Shown here: one piece after another, positions 1-12,000 of the stretch | How positions within the stretch are numbered: position 1 is the first letter of the stretch | Layout: every line of letters starts with the position of its first letter | NCBI RefSeq assembly: GCF_000003815.2 | Contig: NC_049985.1 | Span: 18,956,897-19,020,896 of the forward strand | Origin: Branchiostoma floridae | Taxonomy: Eukaryota > Chordata > Leptocardii > Amphioxiformes > Branchiostomatidae | DNA length: 64,000 nt | Direction of reading: 5' to 3' | Position numbers and translations under genes: made by a program | Notes under the pieces: generated by a model | Database searches by the model: none | The model's input: the letters and a program-made list of their open reading frames with translations, nothing else | What the model was told of the DNA's origin: nothing

Positions 1-1060
1 TTGCCTGGTGCTGTCCACATCCTGTCGTACATCAACCAACCAAACTGTCCAACAGTCTGTTACCTGGTTGGTGCTGTCCCACAACCCGCCGTACATCAAC
101 AAACCAAACTGTTCAACAGCCTTGTTACCTGCCTAGTGCTGTCCCACAGCCTATCGTACATCAACGAACCAAACTGTCCAACAGTCCTGTTACTTGCCTG
201 GTGCTGTCCCACAGCCTATCGTACATCAACGAACCAAACTGTGCAACAGTCCTGTTACTTGCCTAGTGCTGTCCCACAGCTTGTCGTACATCAACGAACC
301 AAACTGCCCAACAGTCCTGTTACTTGCCTGGTGTTGTCCCACAACCTGTCGTACATCAACAAACAAACTGTCCGACAGTCCTGTTACTTGCCTGGTGCTG
401 TCCCACAGCCTGTCGTACATCAACAAACAAAACTGTCCAACAGTCCTGTTACTTGCCTGGTGCTGTCCCACAACCTATCGTATACATCAACAAACCAAAC
501 TGTCCAACAGTCCTGTTACTTGCCTGGTGCCGTCCCACAGCCTGTCGTACATCAACAAATCAAACTGTCCAACAGTCTTGTTACTTGCCTGGTGTTGTCC
601 CACAACCTGTCGTACATCAACAAACAAAACTGTCCAACAGTCCTGTTACCTACCTGGTGCTATCCCACAACCCGTCGTCCATCCACAAACAAAACTATCC
701 AATAGTCTTGTACACTTACCTGGGGTTGTCCAACAACCTGTCGCATGACAACTACAAACAAAACTGTCCAACAGTCTTGTTACTTACCTGGGGTTGTCCA
801 ACAACCTGTCGCATGACAACTACAAACAAAACTGTCCAACAGTCTTGTTACTTACCTGGGGTTGTCCAACAACCTGTCGCATGACAACAACAACAAAACT
901 TTCCAGCAGTCTTGTTATCTCTCTGGGGTTGTTTACAGCATGTCGTACGACAACAGCAAACAAAAACTGTCCAACAGTTCAATTGTCCAACAAACTATTG
1001 CATGACACCAACCAGACAAAAAACTGCAAACACTTTTTTTTTTCTACCTAGGGTTGTCCA
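1..1060. repeat. ~65-bp tandem repeat array (minisatellite)
   Basis: Head-to-tail copies of a ~65-bp unit. The landmark cctgttactt recurs at about 186, 251, 316, 380, 445 and 512. From about 690 a longer variant (~68 bp, with ggggttgtccaacaacctgtc) takes over and decays by about 1060. The unit lacks stop codons on the plus strand and its length is not a multiple of three. Reading frame therefore rotates from copy to copy and all three plus frames stay open. The array runs off the left edge, so its full length is unknown. Confidence 0.95.
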
Positions 1061-1971
1061 AGAACCTGTCAAGCGAGAAAACAAACAAAAAGCAAATCGG
1101 CTCATAAACAAAAATCTAATCACCTGAAATCTCGCTACAAACTCGAGGTTGTCTGCCGACCTGACGAGCAACAAGATAACAACCTCTAGCTGAGATATAG
1201 GACACACCTTAGGAAAACTGCCGCAGTGGTTGACAGCTGTCCGAGCGTCTTGAGGCCTGGTCCCTCAGCTTTTCGGGTTGCTGAATGCTGGCTGGTCCAC
1301 AAAATGCAATGCCCAGAATCGCCGAACCTAACTTCAAAATTAAACAAAGCAAATATACAGAAAAAAAAACAAAGGAAAATACGTAAAATAAGGCAATACG
1401 TTCGACTCCTTCCACAACAACAACAACAAACGTGATAGGCAGACAAAAAACTATACCAAATACTGTCTAAAGCCTTTCACAGAACGTAACTCACCCATAG
1501 AGCTACCAGTGATAAGTTGAAGCCTCCGACTCTTTCTTGATAAAAAAGGTCGGGCTCTGCTCCGAGCGTGCGGAAACTGGAACAACGTTGTACCGCTTCA
1601 CAAAGGCTCCTATGGCGAAAAGACGGGGTAAACGGCAGCCCTAGCGGTGGCTCAGCTGTATCAACATACCTAACTCAAATGAGACAACACAAAATTAATT
1701 ATACCAAGCCTATTTTACCAAATAGAATCACTCACACCTGCGCACGCGAAACATGTGCGATGCGCAAACATATGCAAATTACGAGTCGCTAAACGAAATG
1801 AACGACAGAATAGTTGCTGACCAACAAAACACACCATAGTCATACAAAAGGAGAAAACAGGGAAAATAAAATCATGAAGGAACAAGAAAGAAAAACAGCC
1901 GAGGGATCCACTAGAAAAACAGCCAACGTAGGAAGACAAATCAGAATGGAAAATTCCACAAGACGGCAAAA
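1061..1971. other. unannotated spacer
   Basis: Non-repetitive DNA with A-rich stretches and a short caacaacaac run near 1415. No coding exon, RNA gene or transposon terminus was recognised. Confidence 0.5.
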
Positions 1972-2109
1972 ATGGCGGCGAGCTCAAAACCTTGCGTACC
2001 TGCTTGGCTTGTAAATCCTACGCCCGTAGGAAACTACTCTATCTTCTCTGTTGTCGGCAAGTTTCCCTACCCGTTCCCAGAAGGTCGTAGATATCGCAGA
2101 CTTGTCCTG
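1972..2109 (+). CDS. candidate first coding exon, unknown protein
   Basis: ATG in a good context (aaaATGGCGGCG) opens 46 codons, beginning MAASSKPCVPAW and ending RRYRRLVL. They end exactly at a strong donor (CTG|GTGAGT, phase 0). The composition (GC-rich start, Tyr/Pro/Arg-rich) looks more gene-like than its surroundings. No domain is recognisable and no downstream exon was identified. It could be a chance start plus donor. Confidence 0.25.
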
Positions 2110-3116
2110 GTGAGTCTCACTGTCAAAAACAGTGTTACTGGAGCTCTGCTATGGAACGTCCGGCTCATTCACAAGGCTGCTGCGTCAGTCATGCTGGGGT
2201 CGGCCGTGCCGGCGGTGTGACTTGCCTTCTCCGTCGACGTCCTTTCAGACAGTACTGCATATACCTGTGATGTCTAACCAAACACCCAAAATAAGCGTCT
2301 ATTCTCGCAGTGAGGCATGCTTTCTTCCATAACCCATACACAATGCCCGGCACGCCAGTGTCTGCGAGAAGAAAGGACCTCAGCATGACAAAGAGCGATA
2401 CACGTGCAAAACGCAGACAACTCACATTCGTCCCTACGCAGCAACAACTTCTCGCAGTTTCACAAAGCAAAATAAAATACGAAATCTTTATGACACTAAA
2501 AGGGCAATCTTCGAATTCTATACTCCCTGTAAACGCAAACGAGGTAAATACTCGGTCTCTCTTCTACACCCCGAAAACCTGCTGGCGGTCTTTCTGTGGA
2601 TCTTCTGTGTTTCCGTAGCCATGGCGTCGACGAACCGGCTGTGGGGAGGAGTCCGTCAAACTGCATGTGAATAGTCTATCCTGCCTTTATATGGGATTGG
2701 GTCTTCGCCTAATATAGGCATCGCCAATCACAGCGCAGGAAAGATAGGAGCTGCCGCGATTCTAAAAAACAAATAATTATGCATAGGGGCTCCTGTGGAA
2801 GATTATCTTCTTCCATATGGGCCTGGGGCATATTGAGCAAGCTCTGTTTTGACCTGGAATCAATTAACAATATTAGTTCTCTTTGGGGGATAACTTACAG
2901 TCAAAATGTTCCATTATTGCGCAGGGGTGACTTGGAACAGTCCAATGTTGCGTGGGAATGGGTATGGCTGAAATATGCTGTATTTGCACCCAAGCAAATG
3001 TCGGCCTTCCAGTTAAATTGAATTTTTTCAATAAAACAATCCATTTTTTTTCAGCAGATTTACAAAAATATATATAATTGAACACTAGTTGGATGGTCAA
3101 TTGTATTGCGGCACAC
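2110..3116. other. unannotated spacer
   Basis: No convincing exon or mobile-element end was seen. Short open frames lack domain signatures and credible splice context. Confidence 0.4.
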
Positions 3117-3130
3117 AAACACACACACAC

Positions 3131-3178
<48 letters not shown>
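3117..3178. repeat. compound microsatellite (AC)n-(AG)n
   Basis: An (AC) run passes directly into roughly 25 AG dinucleotides, with further AC runs to 3240. A second AC tract at 5826-5866 occupies the matching position in the downstream duplicate of this region. Confidence 0.95.
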
Positions 3179-3180
<2 letters not shown>

Positions 3181-3229
3181 CAACACACAGACACTTAGAT
3201 ACACACCGATCGACGTACAAAGAATAGCA

Positions 3230-4440
3230 CACACACACAAATCATTTCACATGCACAAAACGACTGTCTCTCTTATTTGTCATATTTTAAATATTTCGAA
3301 ATGTTTAAGGTAATGGTGAGGGACATTTTCAAAAGCTATCATGCAAACACATGCATCATTATACTAGTATGCTAAACCAGGAACAATTTGTAATGCTAGG
3401 GGTCTGGATGTATATCTAAAATTCCTGTGTCATGCTAACACATACAAGCATTCCGTTACATTGACAAAATGCTCAGACTCGAATTAAGCTGCAACCATTA
3501 AAACTTTATTAAAGTAAGCAAAATAACAACAACAAAATATTTAGAATCCTTAAAATCGCCAGTCTCAATGACAAACAGCAGATATAGCAGTGTTGGTAAC
3601 TGCTTGAGTGTTAAAATACATGGAAGTAATAATAGTTTTTTATTGTTTCTCTTCTGTAGATGGGAATAGTTTAACGTAATTCAACAGCAATGCACCGTTT
3701 TCCTTAATAAGACCGTTACCATTATCACAGTGTGTTTTCGAATGTCCAAATCAGGTGGCTACTAACACAATAACAGTTGATGAGACAATGACTAATACGT
3801 ACTCTGCTTTGCGTTAGCATGTGTTTCTGTATCTCAAACGCTTTTCATGTTACCATTTCTTCATCAACACCATCAACCGACATAACATGATCGTACAGCT
3901 CTGCTGACGTCATTGATGTACAGAATAAAGTCATACATGTGACTAAGGAAAGCAATACAGTTTTCTTCAATATGAACTGTATTCACACGAGTTCCAACTG
4001 GCCCTCCAAGAGTTAACCCCTGAGTCCGAATATATGCTTTCCCTTTGCCATTTAGATGGAATAGTTTTTACTTTTGTGTTAGACTTTCAACTGTATAGAC
4101 TGGGGTCTAACTTTCGTTTTCCGTTTCCTATGGTTAATATGATATATACTTCCAAAAATGGTACTCAATGATCAAGATAAAGAACCTCTATGCGTAGATG
4201 GTGTCACATGTATTTGACTGGTGTGGTGGACTAACAACATGTTTTCTAAGATAGACGTGCCGTCGGTCCAAAATGAAGTGCTTTTCTCAAAATCATTGGC
4301 AATGAAAAGCAATACCTAGTGACACAGCGTCTACTTCTATGACACAGAATCACAATTTCTTAAGACTTAATGCCTTCAAAACATGAAGAAAAGCTCACAA
4401 TGTGATTGTACAACACTTAGCACCAAGTAAACTCGGTAAG
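3230..4440. repeat. upstream copy of a ~1.2-kb direct duplication
   Basis: Collinear with 5860-7085, about 2.6 kb downstream. Shared landmarks in the same order include atcatttcacat, cattccgtt, atcgccagtctcaa, gatatagcagtgtt, gactttcaactgtatagac and gatggtgtcacatgtatt. Substitutions and small indels are frequent, so the duplication is old. No coding sequence was recognised in either copy. Confidence 0.85.
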
Positions 4441-4740
4441 ATATCTGTCATCAAAAGGACATTGAGTGCCTCTATCTAAATAAATGGTAATAAAAAGAAA
4501 TAAAATGTGCAAAGTAAAATGGCACAGCGTCTACTTCTAAGACAAAGTCACCATTCCTTAATGGTTGTCTTTCATAATTTCATAAAAAACTCAAAACCTG
4601 ATCTTTTCCCATCTCTGCCATCTTTGCCAACTAAACGTGGCATGGAATATGCCATCAAAAGTTTATTGTGTGCCTGAATCTAAATAAATGGTAATAAAAT
4701 TCCCAAGCCAAGAAAGTAACAATAGTAGAGTTTATGGGCA
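4323..4740. repeat. ~200-bp tandem repeat units
   Basis: The landmark cacagcgtctacttct starts units at 4323 and 4523 (period 200), again at 6965 and 7161 (period 196), and after the large transposon at 15431, 15617 (variant) and 15778 (variant). Each unit carries a TTAA-containing segment (ttTTAAgact or ccTTAAtgg type) about 40 bp after the landmark, a tatctgtcatcaaaaggaca box and an aataaatggtaat box. Confidence 0.85.
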
Positions 4741-5825
4741 TTTTGTAATGTAGAGATGGGCTATAACTCAACATGCTAGGGCCAACTTTCCACTATATGG
4801 CGATCGCTGTACACCGACCAAAATAGGACCATGGATTTGTGTGAATCTTGATTTCATAATTGGAATATGATCCAAAAAGCAAAAGCATTAGCCTGATTAA
4901 ATCTCGCTTATAGCAGCCCGCCCAACATATGGCCGGTCACCCTTTTTGGTAGGGGCTAGTTACAGCCCCAGACAGCAGTTTGTACTAAGAAAAGCATGAT
5001 GAGAAAAAACACACAAAGCGGTAAAAAAAGATCGTTCAGTTGTCACAGTGACTTCTCGCCCTCCAGTGGAAATGGAGTGTAAGAAAGAGATTTATTTTTG
5101 GCATTCAATCAGGAACTTTCCTAGGTAATGTGTATTGGGTCCTTTTTAGGTCGACGAATTTATCAGTTTCGACGAGGGGAAGTTAGAGGAGGTTTTGAAA
5201 AAACATAAGTGAAGGGCTAGAATTTATTGTCATTTTGTAAGATGCCTTATCAAGACTTACTATTGGATATTGTATTCACCATCGAATTGTGTTGTGCTTA
5301 TGTTAGTTGCTATTCATGCTGTGCATTTATAATGTACTAAAAACTGTACTGTGAACATTAGTGAACATACAGTATTAATATAACATAATGGTATCTTCAG
5401 TGGCTGCACTTTTAATCCCAATTGCCGATACCTGCATCACAGCACTGCATATTGTTGTAATGTCAGTATTAGTATCTCCATTACCCATATACATTGTACT
5501 GTCCCCACCCAACTAACCTCTAACTCCACCCACTACATTATAATTAACATCTAATTTTAATAAAATCTCCCTGCAAGCGTACCTCCTTAGCCCGGGTGTG
5601 TCTCTGATAAGCTCCTAGTATAGACCCCAGGCTCACACAACATAAATGTAATACTAATTTATAACGTCACTTGTCAAAGTTTAACTTAGACAACTTATCA
5701 CACTTGTGCCTGTACAATCACAAAATTATGTGTCCTTATGAATTTCATTTGTATACTGTTCAAATGTATTCTATTTTGTATATCATTTCATTTGCATATC
5801 AAAAAAAATACCTCATCTACTTTAA
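4741..5825. other. spacer between duplicated blocks
   Basis: AT-rich DNA separating the two copies of the direct duplication. No exon, RNA gene or transposon end was recognised. Confidence 0.5.
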
Positions 5826-5859
5826 CACACACACACACACATACACATGAAAACACACA

Positions 5860-7195
5860 AACACACATCATTTCACATATGCTGGACGACACTCTCTCTT
5901 CTTTGTCATACTTTTAAAAATTCGCAATGTTTTTGATTTAGATAAATGAAAGTCTGCAGATAGTTTGTAGAAAGCTATCATACAAACAAATATATCATTA
6001 CACTAGTATGGTAAGCCAAAAACAATTTGTAACACTATGGGCCGGGATTTATATCTATAATTCCTGCCTCATGCTAACACATACAAACATTCCGTTTTAC
6101 TGACAAACAATGAAAAAGCACAAACTCGAATTAAACTGCAACAGCTTTATTAGAATAAGCAAAAAACAACAACAAAGTATCTAGCTTCCTAAAAATCGCC
6201 AGTCTCAACGAATGACAGACAACAGATATAGCAGTGTTCGTAACTGCTTTAGTGTAGAAAAAATTGTAATAATAGTTTTGATTTCCTTCGAGACGGGAAT
6301 AGATTAAATGAAATTCAACAGCAATGTGCTAATTTGAGTTGATTTCCTTAACATGATCGTAACCATTTCCACAGTGTGTTTTTCCAAATCAGGCCATTAT
6401 TTCATCAACCCTATCACGGATAATGTAACAATGAATGATAAGTCCTTTGCTTTATCATCAGCATACATTTTTATATCTCACGTTCTTAACATGTCAAAAT
6501 TTCTTTAACATTCTAATCAACCATCTCATTATAACATGATCTTACAAATCCGCTGACGTCATTGGTGTACAGATGAAAGTCATACTTGTGACTAAGGAAA
6601 GCAATACAGTTTTCTTCAATATGAACTGTATTAATACAAATTTCAAGTGGTGCTCCATACAAGTGTTAACCCTGAGACCAGAGTATATGCATTCCCTTTG
6701 CCATTTAGATGTAACAGTTTTCACTTTTGTGTTAGACTTTCAACTGTATAGACTGGGGTCTAACCTTCACTTTCCGTTCCCTATGGTAAATAGCAAAAAT
6801 ATACTTGCGAATATAAACTCAATGATCTTGATACAACACATCTCAGCGTAGATGGTGTCACATGTATTAGACTGCTGTGGTGGAATAACAGCCTGTTTTC
6901 TATGATAGACGTATCGGTCTCAAAATGAGGTAGTCGTATCAACATCATTGGCAATAGCTAGTGGCACAGCGTCTACTTCTTTGACAGAATCACAGTTTCT
7001 TAAGACTTAATGCCTTCAAAACATTTAAGAAAACTCACAATCTGAATGTTGATCACTTATCACCAAGTGTACTTGGTAAGATATCTGTCATCAAAAGGAC
7101 ATTGTGTGCCTTTATCTAAAAAATGGTAATGAAAGTAATAACATAAGCAAAATCACATGGCACAGCGTCTACTTCTATGACAAAGTGACAATTCC
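5860..7195. repeat. downstream copy of the ~1.2-kb direct duplication plus ~200-bp units
   Basis: Homologous to 3230-4440, then continues into the ~200-bp tandem units (6965 and 7161 starts). The last unit is cut at a TTAA by the transposon starting at 7200 and resumes at 15274. Confidence 0.85.
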
Positions 7196-7199
7196 TTAA
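7196..7199. other. target-site duplication TTAA, left
   Basis: TTAA directly abuts the first base of the inverted repeat (GAGCAAATGTCTG). An identical TTAA follows the other end at 15270-15273. Confidence 0.9.
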
Positions 7200-7816
7200 G
7201 AGCAAATGTCTGTAAGGATCAAACAATGGTGGCACCGGTCAAAAAATAGATTTGGCTCATATTTTGCACAGTGATAGTACTTGGTACACAACCCCTCAAA
7301 ATAGCTTTCTTTCTGCTCAGAACCTCTTGTTGCTATGGCAACAGGCCAAAGAAGTTTTAGGGCCATTTTTCCAGATTTTGGCTTCTAAAAAACATGAAAA
7401 TTGGCCAACTTTAGGGCACTATCACTGGTCAATACTTAAACTTAAAGATAAATGCAGAATATGATGGTTAGAGCAATGCCTAAACTTGTATGAAATAGCA
7501 GTAAAGTCAATGTTCTGCAAAATCTAAGGTCTTGGGCAACCCGAATACAATACGCTGTTTTCAGGTTGTAAAAAATTTGAAATTTGGCCCAACTTTGAAG
7601 CACTGAAACTCCATAAGTATAAAATATTTTTGCTTGCAATTTGCATCGATGAATAACCCACTAAAGAGCTATCAGACGTATACCTGCGAAGTTTGGGTTC
7701 TTGTTTTGTTGCTGCGTAATTGTCCTTTAAAGTGGGCCAGTTTTCATGATTTTGATGACATGTCGTTTTGTGCTATCTTTGCACAATCATAAGTTTCAAA
7801 CCAAACTTGTTCTGTA
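7200..7816 (+). repeat. left terminal inverted repeat (~617 bp)
   Basis: Pairs base for base with 14653-15269 on the other strand. Identity ends at tctgta (7811-7816). The two short frames it contains are mirrored at the other end, so they reflect the repeat and are not genes. Confidence 0.93.
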
Positions 7817-8130
7817 CTTGACAGTTACACATGATATACACCAGTATATTGTGTATCAAACACATGCATTTACAGTTCTGGTCCTTGTTTTGTTGCTACG
7901 CAATCGTCTTTTAAAGTAGGTCAATTTTCATGATTTTGATAATATGTCATTTTGTGCTATCTTCCAACTACCATAAGTTCCAAAGTACAATTATTCTGTA
8001 ATCTAATTTTACATGAAACATAAACCAATATATTGTCTATTAAATGCATGCTTGCAGAGGTCAGGTTCTTGTATTATAGCAGTGTACTTGTCCCTGAAAG
8101 TAGGTCGTATTTTGCACTTGTCAACAAATC
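7690..8130 (+). repeat. left subterminal direct repeats (~175 bp)
   Basis: Three diverging units share ggttcttgttttgttgctgc, cctttaaagtgggccagttt, catgattttgatgacatgt and gtgctatctttgc-like boxes. They start near 7690, 7870 and 8056. The first lies inside the terminal inverted repeat. Repeated subterminal boxes are typical transposase-binding regions; that role is inferred here. Confidence 0.8.
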
Positions 8131-8817
8131 AGAAATTTGGTATGGTTACACAGGAATAACTCACTGCTTGCAGTTTTTCCAGATGTTTGCCTTTGGATTG
8201 TTTATAAAACAAATGTTGAGTGTGGTATTAATGTTTGTGTTATTGTAGCTGTGTGGCTGACTTTAAAAGTAGGTCACATGTTGCACATATCCACTTGTCT
8301 CAATGCTTTCTGTGCCAACTACTAAGGTATGAGATGTATGTAGACATATTAATGTCCCGCACCATGTTGGAAAGGTGCTATGGTGGTCCATTGCTACAAT
8401 ATGAATTTCAGCTTTATTTAGCTTCCTTTCTTGGGGGCAACATATAACATATCACCCAGTTCCTCGAATATAGTGAATCTCCCCTTAGCTTGGTGGCGAG
8501 GGCAAGAAACTCGAGAAGTCCTTATCTCTTTCATCTAGTGTTCTTGCTGCCTTATCTTTTTTTGTCCAGACACTGTCTGGCTTTGGGTGAAACGTTAGGT
8601 TTACAGCACGGCTAGTGGAAGGTTTGTCGCCGTCCTGGTTAGAGAAAATTTGAATCCGTTTTTACCATCTTTTTCTCGCTGTCATACTGTGGTTGGATTA
8701 ACACGTTGGAAAGAACGGGGATTGGAATGATGTAGTGGATATTGATCAGTGACATCTATGGCCAGTCGTACCATCCACAGCAACACAACACTTTCTTCAG
8801 GAGCGCTGCAAGTACTG
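8131..8817 (+). promoter_or_regulatory. presumed 5' regulatory and leader region of the transposase gene
   Basis: No coding homology. A donor at 8818 (ACTG|GTAAGT) and an acceptor before 9044 (cttacag|GCCCTG), 12 bases upstream of the start codon, suggest a non-coding first exon ending at 8817 and a 226-bp leader intron. The transcription start is not visible. Confidence 0.45.
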
Positions 8818-9055
8818 GTAAGTTGTATATTATGGTAGAAAATTTGTACATATGATAGGGTTATATTTCTCTCATTTTAATGCATATTATTATTTTGAAA
8901 AAAAAATATTGCCCTTTTGTCGCAGTATCTGTGAGCCACTTTGGTCTAAATGTTTATTATTTATTTGATTTGAAGGTCTTTCGTAAGCAGGGTAAACAGA
9001 AATAGTAATATCGTTTCATCCAATTATTTCTTTTAACTTACAGGCCCTGTGCATC

Positions 9056-12000
9056 ATGTCGTGTTCGTTTGCAGAGTTCGCAAGTGGGTCATGTGGAGCT
9101 AACCCAAACGCTCCAGCAGAGGGCGAAAAGATCATACCCCTGAATAACTGCAGTAAAGACATTTCAAACCATCTGAGTCTATTCCAAATTCCCAATACAG
9201 TACAGACTGAGCATGATCTGATTTTAGCTCGAGTAGGACTGTTTGCCCATCCCGATTATGTCAGCGACATGACGATATGCCCTAAGCACAGAGGCGCATT
9301 TGGTCTCAGTTGGAGGTGTGGAACTCAAAAATGCAAAATGCCAGTACAACTGTCTAACCACCGTCGCTGGGGAGCACGACCCAAAGGCGACAGGGGGATT
9401 GGGTTCTTCCAGTCAAAGAAGGTATACGAGCTTGCCGGGGAGTTGGTTCCAGTTGGTTCAGGTGAGACTCGTTTATGAAGGTAGAAGGAATTGATTTCTC
9501 TTTGCTGTCAGTCAGATTGCTAATGAGCATTGCATGTACAAAAATATTCATGTTGTCATGCTGTTGTTTCTGTAGTTATATGCCGTAACTGCCGTACAGC
9601 CATCGGGGGGGAAGAAGATCTGAAAGGAGAAGCTATTCCCCAGCAGAGTGAAATCGGTGAACATGAACCAGTGCCCAGCACCAGCGGTCTTGACGAGTCG
9701 CGGCTTGAGCAACTGACACTGGTATGACTTGTTCTCAAGTACAATGGGTCATGCAATTTTTATAAAAAGCCAACTACTTACAAACTTGCCAAACATTTAG
9801 AGAAAAATTTCTTCTAACAAACTTCACGTTTGGCAATAGTTGATAATTGATTGCATAATTCAATTCTCAGGAAACAGTACCACAGGAAAGCGAAGCAGGA
9901 GAACAAGGACAAGTTCCCGGCACCAGCGGTCTTGAGGAGTCGCTCCAGCAAATGACACTGGTATGTTTATTTATTACTTCCGCCAAGAAGGATATAATTT
10001 TGTGTGTTTGTCACAGTCTACTGAAATTGTGTCTGTGTCAATAAGCCGAGAGGGCCAAGATAGATTATTTTGATGTTTGGTATGTGGTTATTAATAGATG
10101 TAAATATACAAATGTGAATCTGTCAAAATCATTTGAAAATAATTTTTGAGTTGGGAAATTACATCATGTACATGAATAATAAGGGAAATCTGTCATAGTT
10201 AAACCTGGGGAAGGGCATTACGGAACATGCAATTTCAAATGGATGTGCAGTTATATACACTACAAGTACTAGTACAACACCAAAACATTCAGAGTTGAAC
10301 AACTTTTAGAAGAATTCATTTCGATAATTGATCGCAATAATTGATCGCACAATCCGATTTCCAGGAAGAAACACATGGCAGCCTTTCATCATCCACATCC
10401 GCAGGAGGAGCAGAGAGAAGCTTGTACACAGTCGAGTCACATACATCTAGTGGTGACGCCGGTTCGACTGCACCTGAGCCAAAGGCACTATTGGGTCAAC
10501 TGCTGTATGCAAGTGGGAGCAAAGTTGAAAAAGTAAAAGTTCTTTCTGTGCCATGGGCGGAGGCTAGCCAAAGAACCCAGCGGTTTCATCTCCAACAGGC
10601 CAGTGATGCAGTCAGCTCCGTCCTCCAGGTACTCGCCCCAGACGATTCCTACAGTCTGTGGAAAAGTCTGAGAGACTCAAGGCTTGCAGATGTGGCCCTT
10701 GGGGTGGGGGCCAACGTGATAGAAATGGAGATTCTGACCGCTCTTGTAGAGTGCTATAACTGTGCCAATCAGTCGTTTACGCGAAGGCAAATCTTGTCAA
10801 TCATGGCTGATAAGTATAGCTTCAGCGAACTGGAGAAACTTATGCCAGGATTAACAAGATATCAGGTAACTGCTGCAAAAAAGCACATGTATCAGCACGG
10901 GAGAGGAGCCCCCTTGCCACCGTCCCCGGATGTAAGAATGAGAGTTGATCCTGGGAAGCTTGATCATTTCATCTCCTTCATTACAAGTGCACATGTTGTG
11001 CAGGATCTTCCATTTGGCGAGAAAACCCTGAAGCTATCATCGGGAGAGACGCTCAAAGTTCCAAACACCATCCGTGCCATGATCCCAGAGAGGATTGTTT
11101 CCCAGTATCAACAGTATTGCGCAGAGACACACGTTGTGCCAATGGGGAAAAGAACTCTGTTGCGCGTGTTGTCCGCCTGTAGCGCTTCTGTAAGGACGTC
11201 GCTGCAGGGCCTTGACTACTTTACAGCTGAAGGTAACAACAATATGTTATTGTTTCAATCTATGCAAGATATTGACACACAGTACATTAGCTGTACTATA
11301 TGGCTTAGTGGCATGATTCTCTAATTTAAAAGTAGTTTGCAAGGGACTGGAATATTTTGTCATCATCAAATTAATATTGACCTTTATTTGCATATTCAAA
11401 AGCATTTTCGAACCATTCTAAATTTCAGTCAATTTCAATCATTCTGAAAAACTTGGGTAGAGTTTGCTTCAAATGTTATTTGAAACATTGACAAGTATTA
11501 TCTAGTTGAATCAGAAGTCACCCGCCACATACATTTATCATATAGAACAGTTCCAAAAATTCTTTAATTTAATTTCATTCAATGACATGTTTTCATCTAG
11601 GTGGCAGGGCATTTGAGGACATAGAAGGTGTTCTAGAAAAGATGGCAGAACAGCACGGGCAAGAATGGGCAAAGACTCAGGCGACCATCCTAAGATCCGC
11701 GAAGAGATACCTTAAAGGAGACTATAAGGTACGTCATACCCTGTAAGTTAAAATGGAAAACAAATATAGTCAACGTTTGACACATGTTGGTTTAGAATGC
11801 TTTAATATTAGCTGTCAACAAACAGCATATTGTACATTATGTTCTGGTGCAAATTGTTTGGTATAATTTTTCCCTTTATTCACTAATGGATAAAAATGTG
11901 CTTAACATTTCTACAGGTACATGTGTCTCAGGAGACAAGGGTTGCCGAGCATTGCCGGAAGTATGCACTCAGCGACAAGGATGGCCACTTTCGAGCTACC

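Noticed and set aside
1-884. Long plus-strand frames (up to 234 codons) with repeated peptide blocks
   Set aside because: They follow the 65-bp tandem repeat with frame rotation. Equivalent frames exist in all three phases, and there is no start, splice or domain evidence.
1-1060. CRISPR-like appearance of a regular array
   Set aside because: The whole 65-bp unit is repeated with no unique spacers, in a eukaryotic setting. It is a minisatellite.
3089-3313. Frames across the AC/AG microsatellite
   Set aside because: Low-complexity translation of dinucleotide repeats.
7252-7639. Open frames of 65-70 codons in the transposon end
   Set aside because: Mirrored exactly at 14830-15217 because they lie in the terminal inverted repeat. 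No coding signature was seen.
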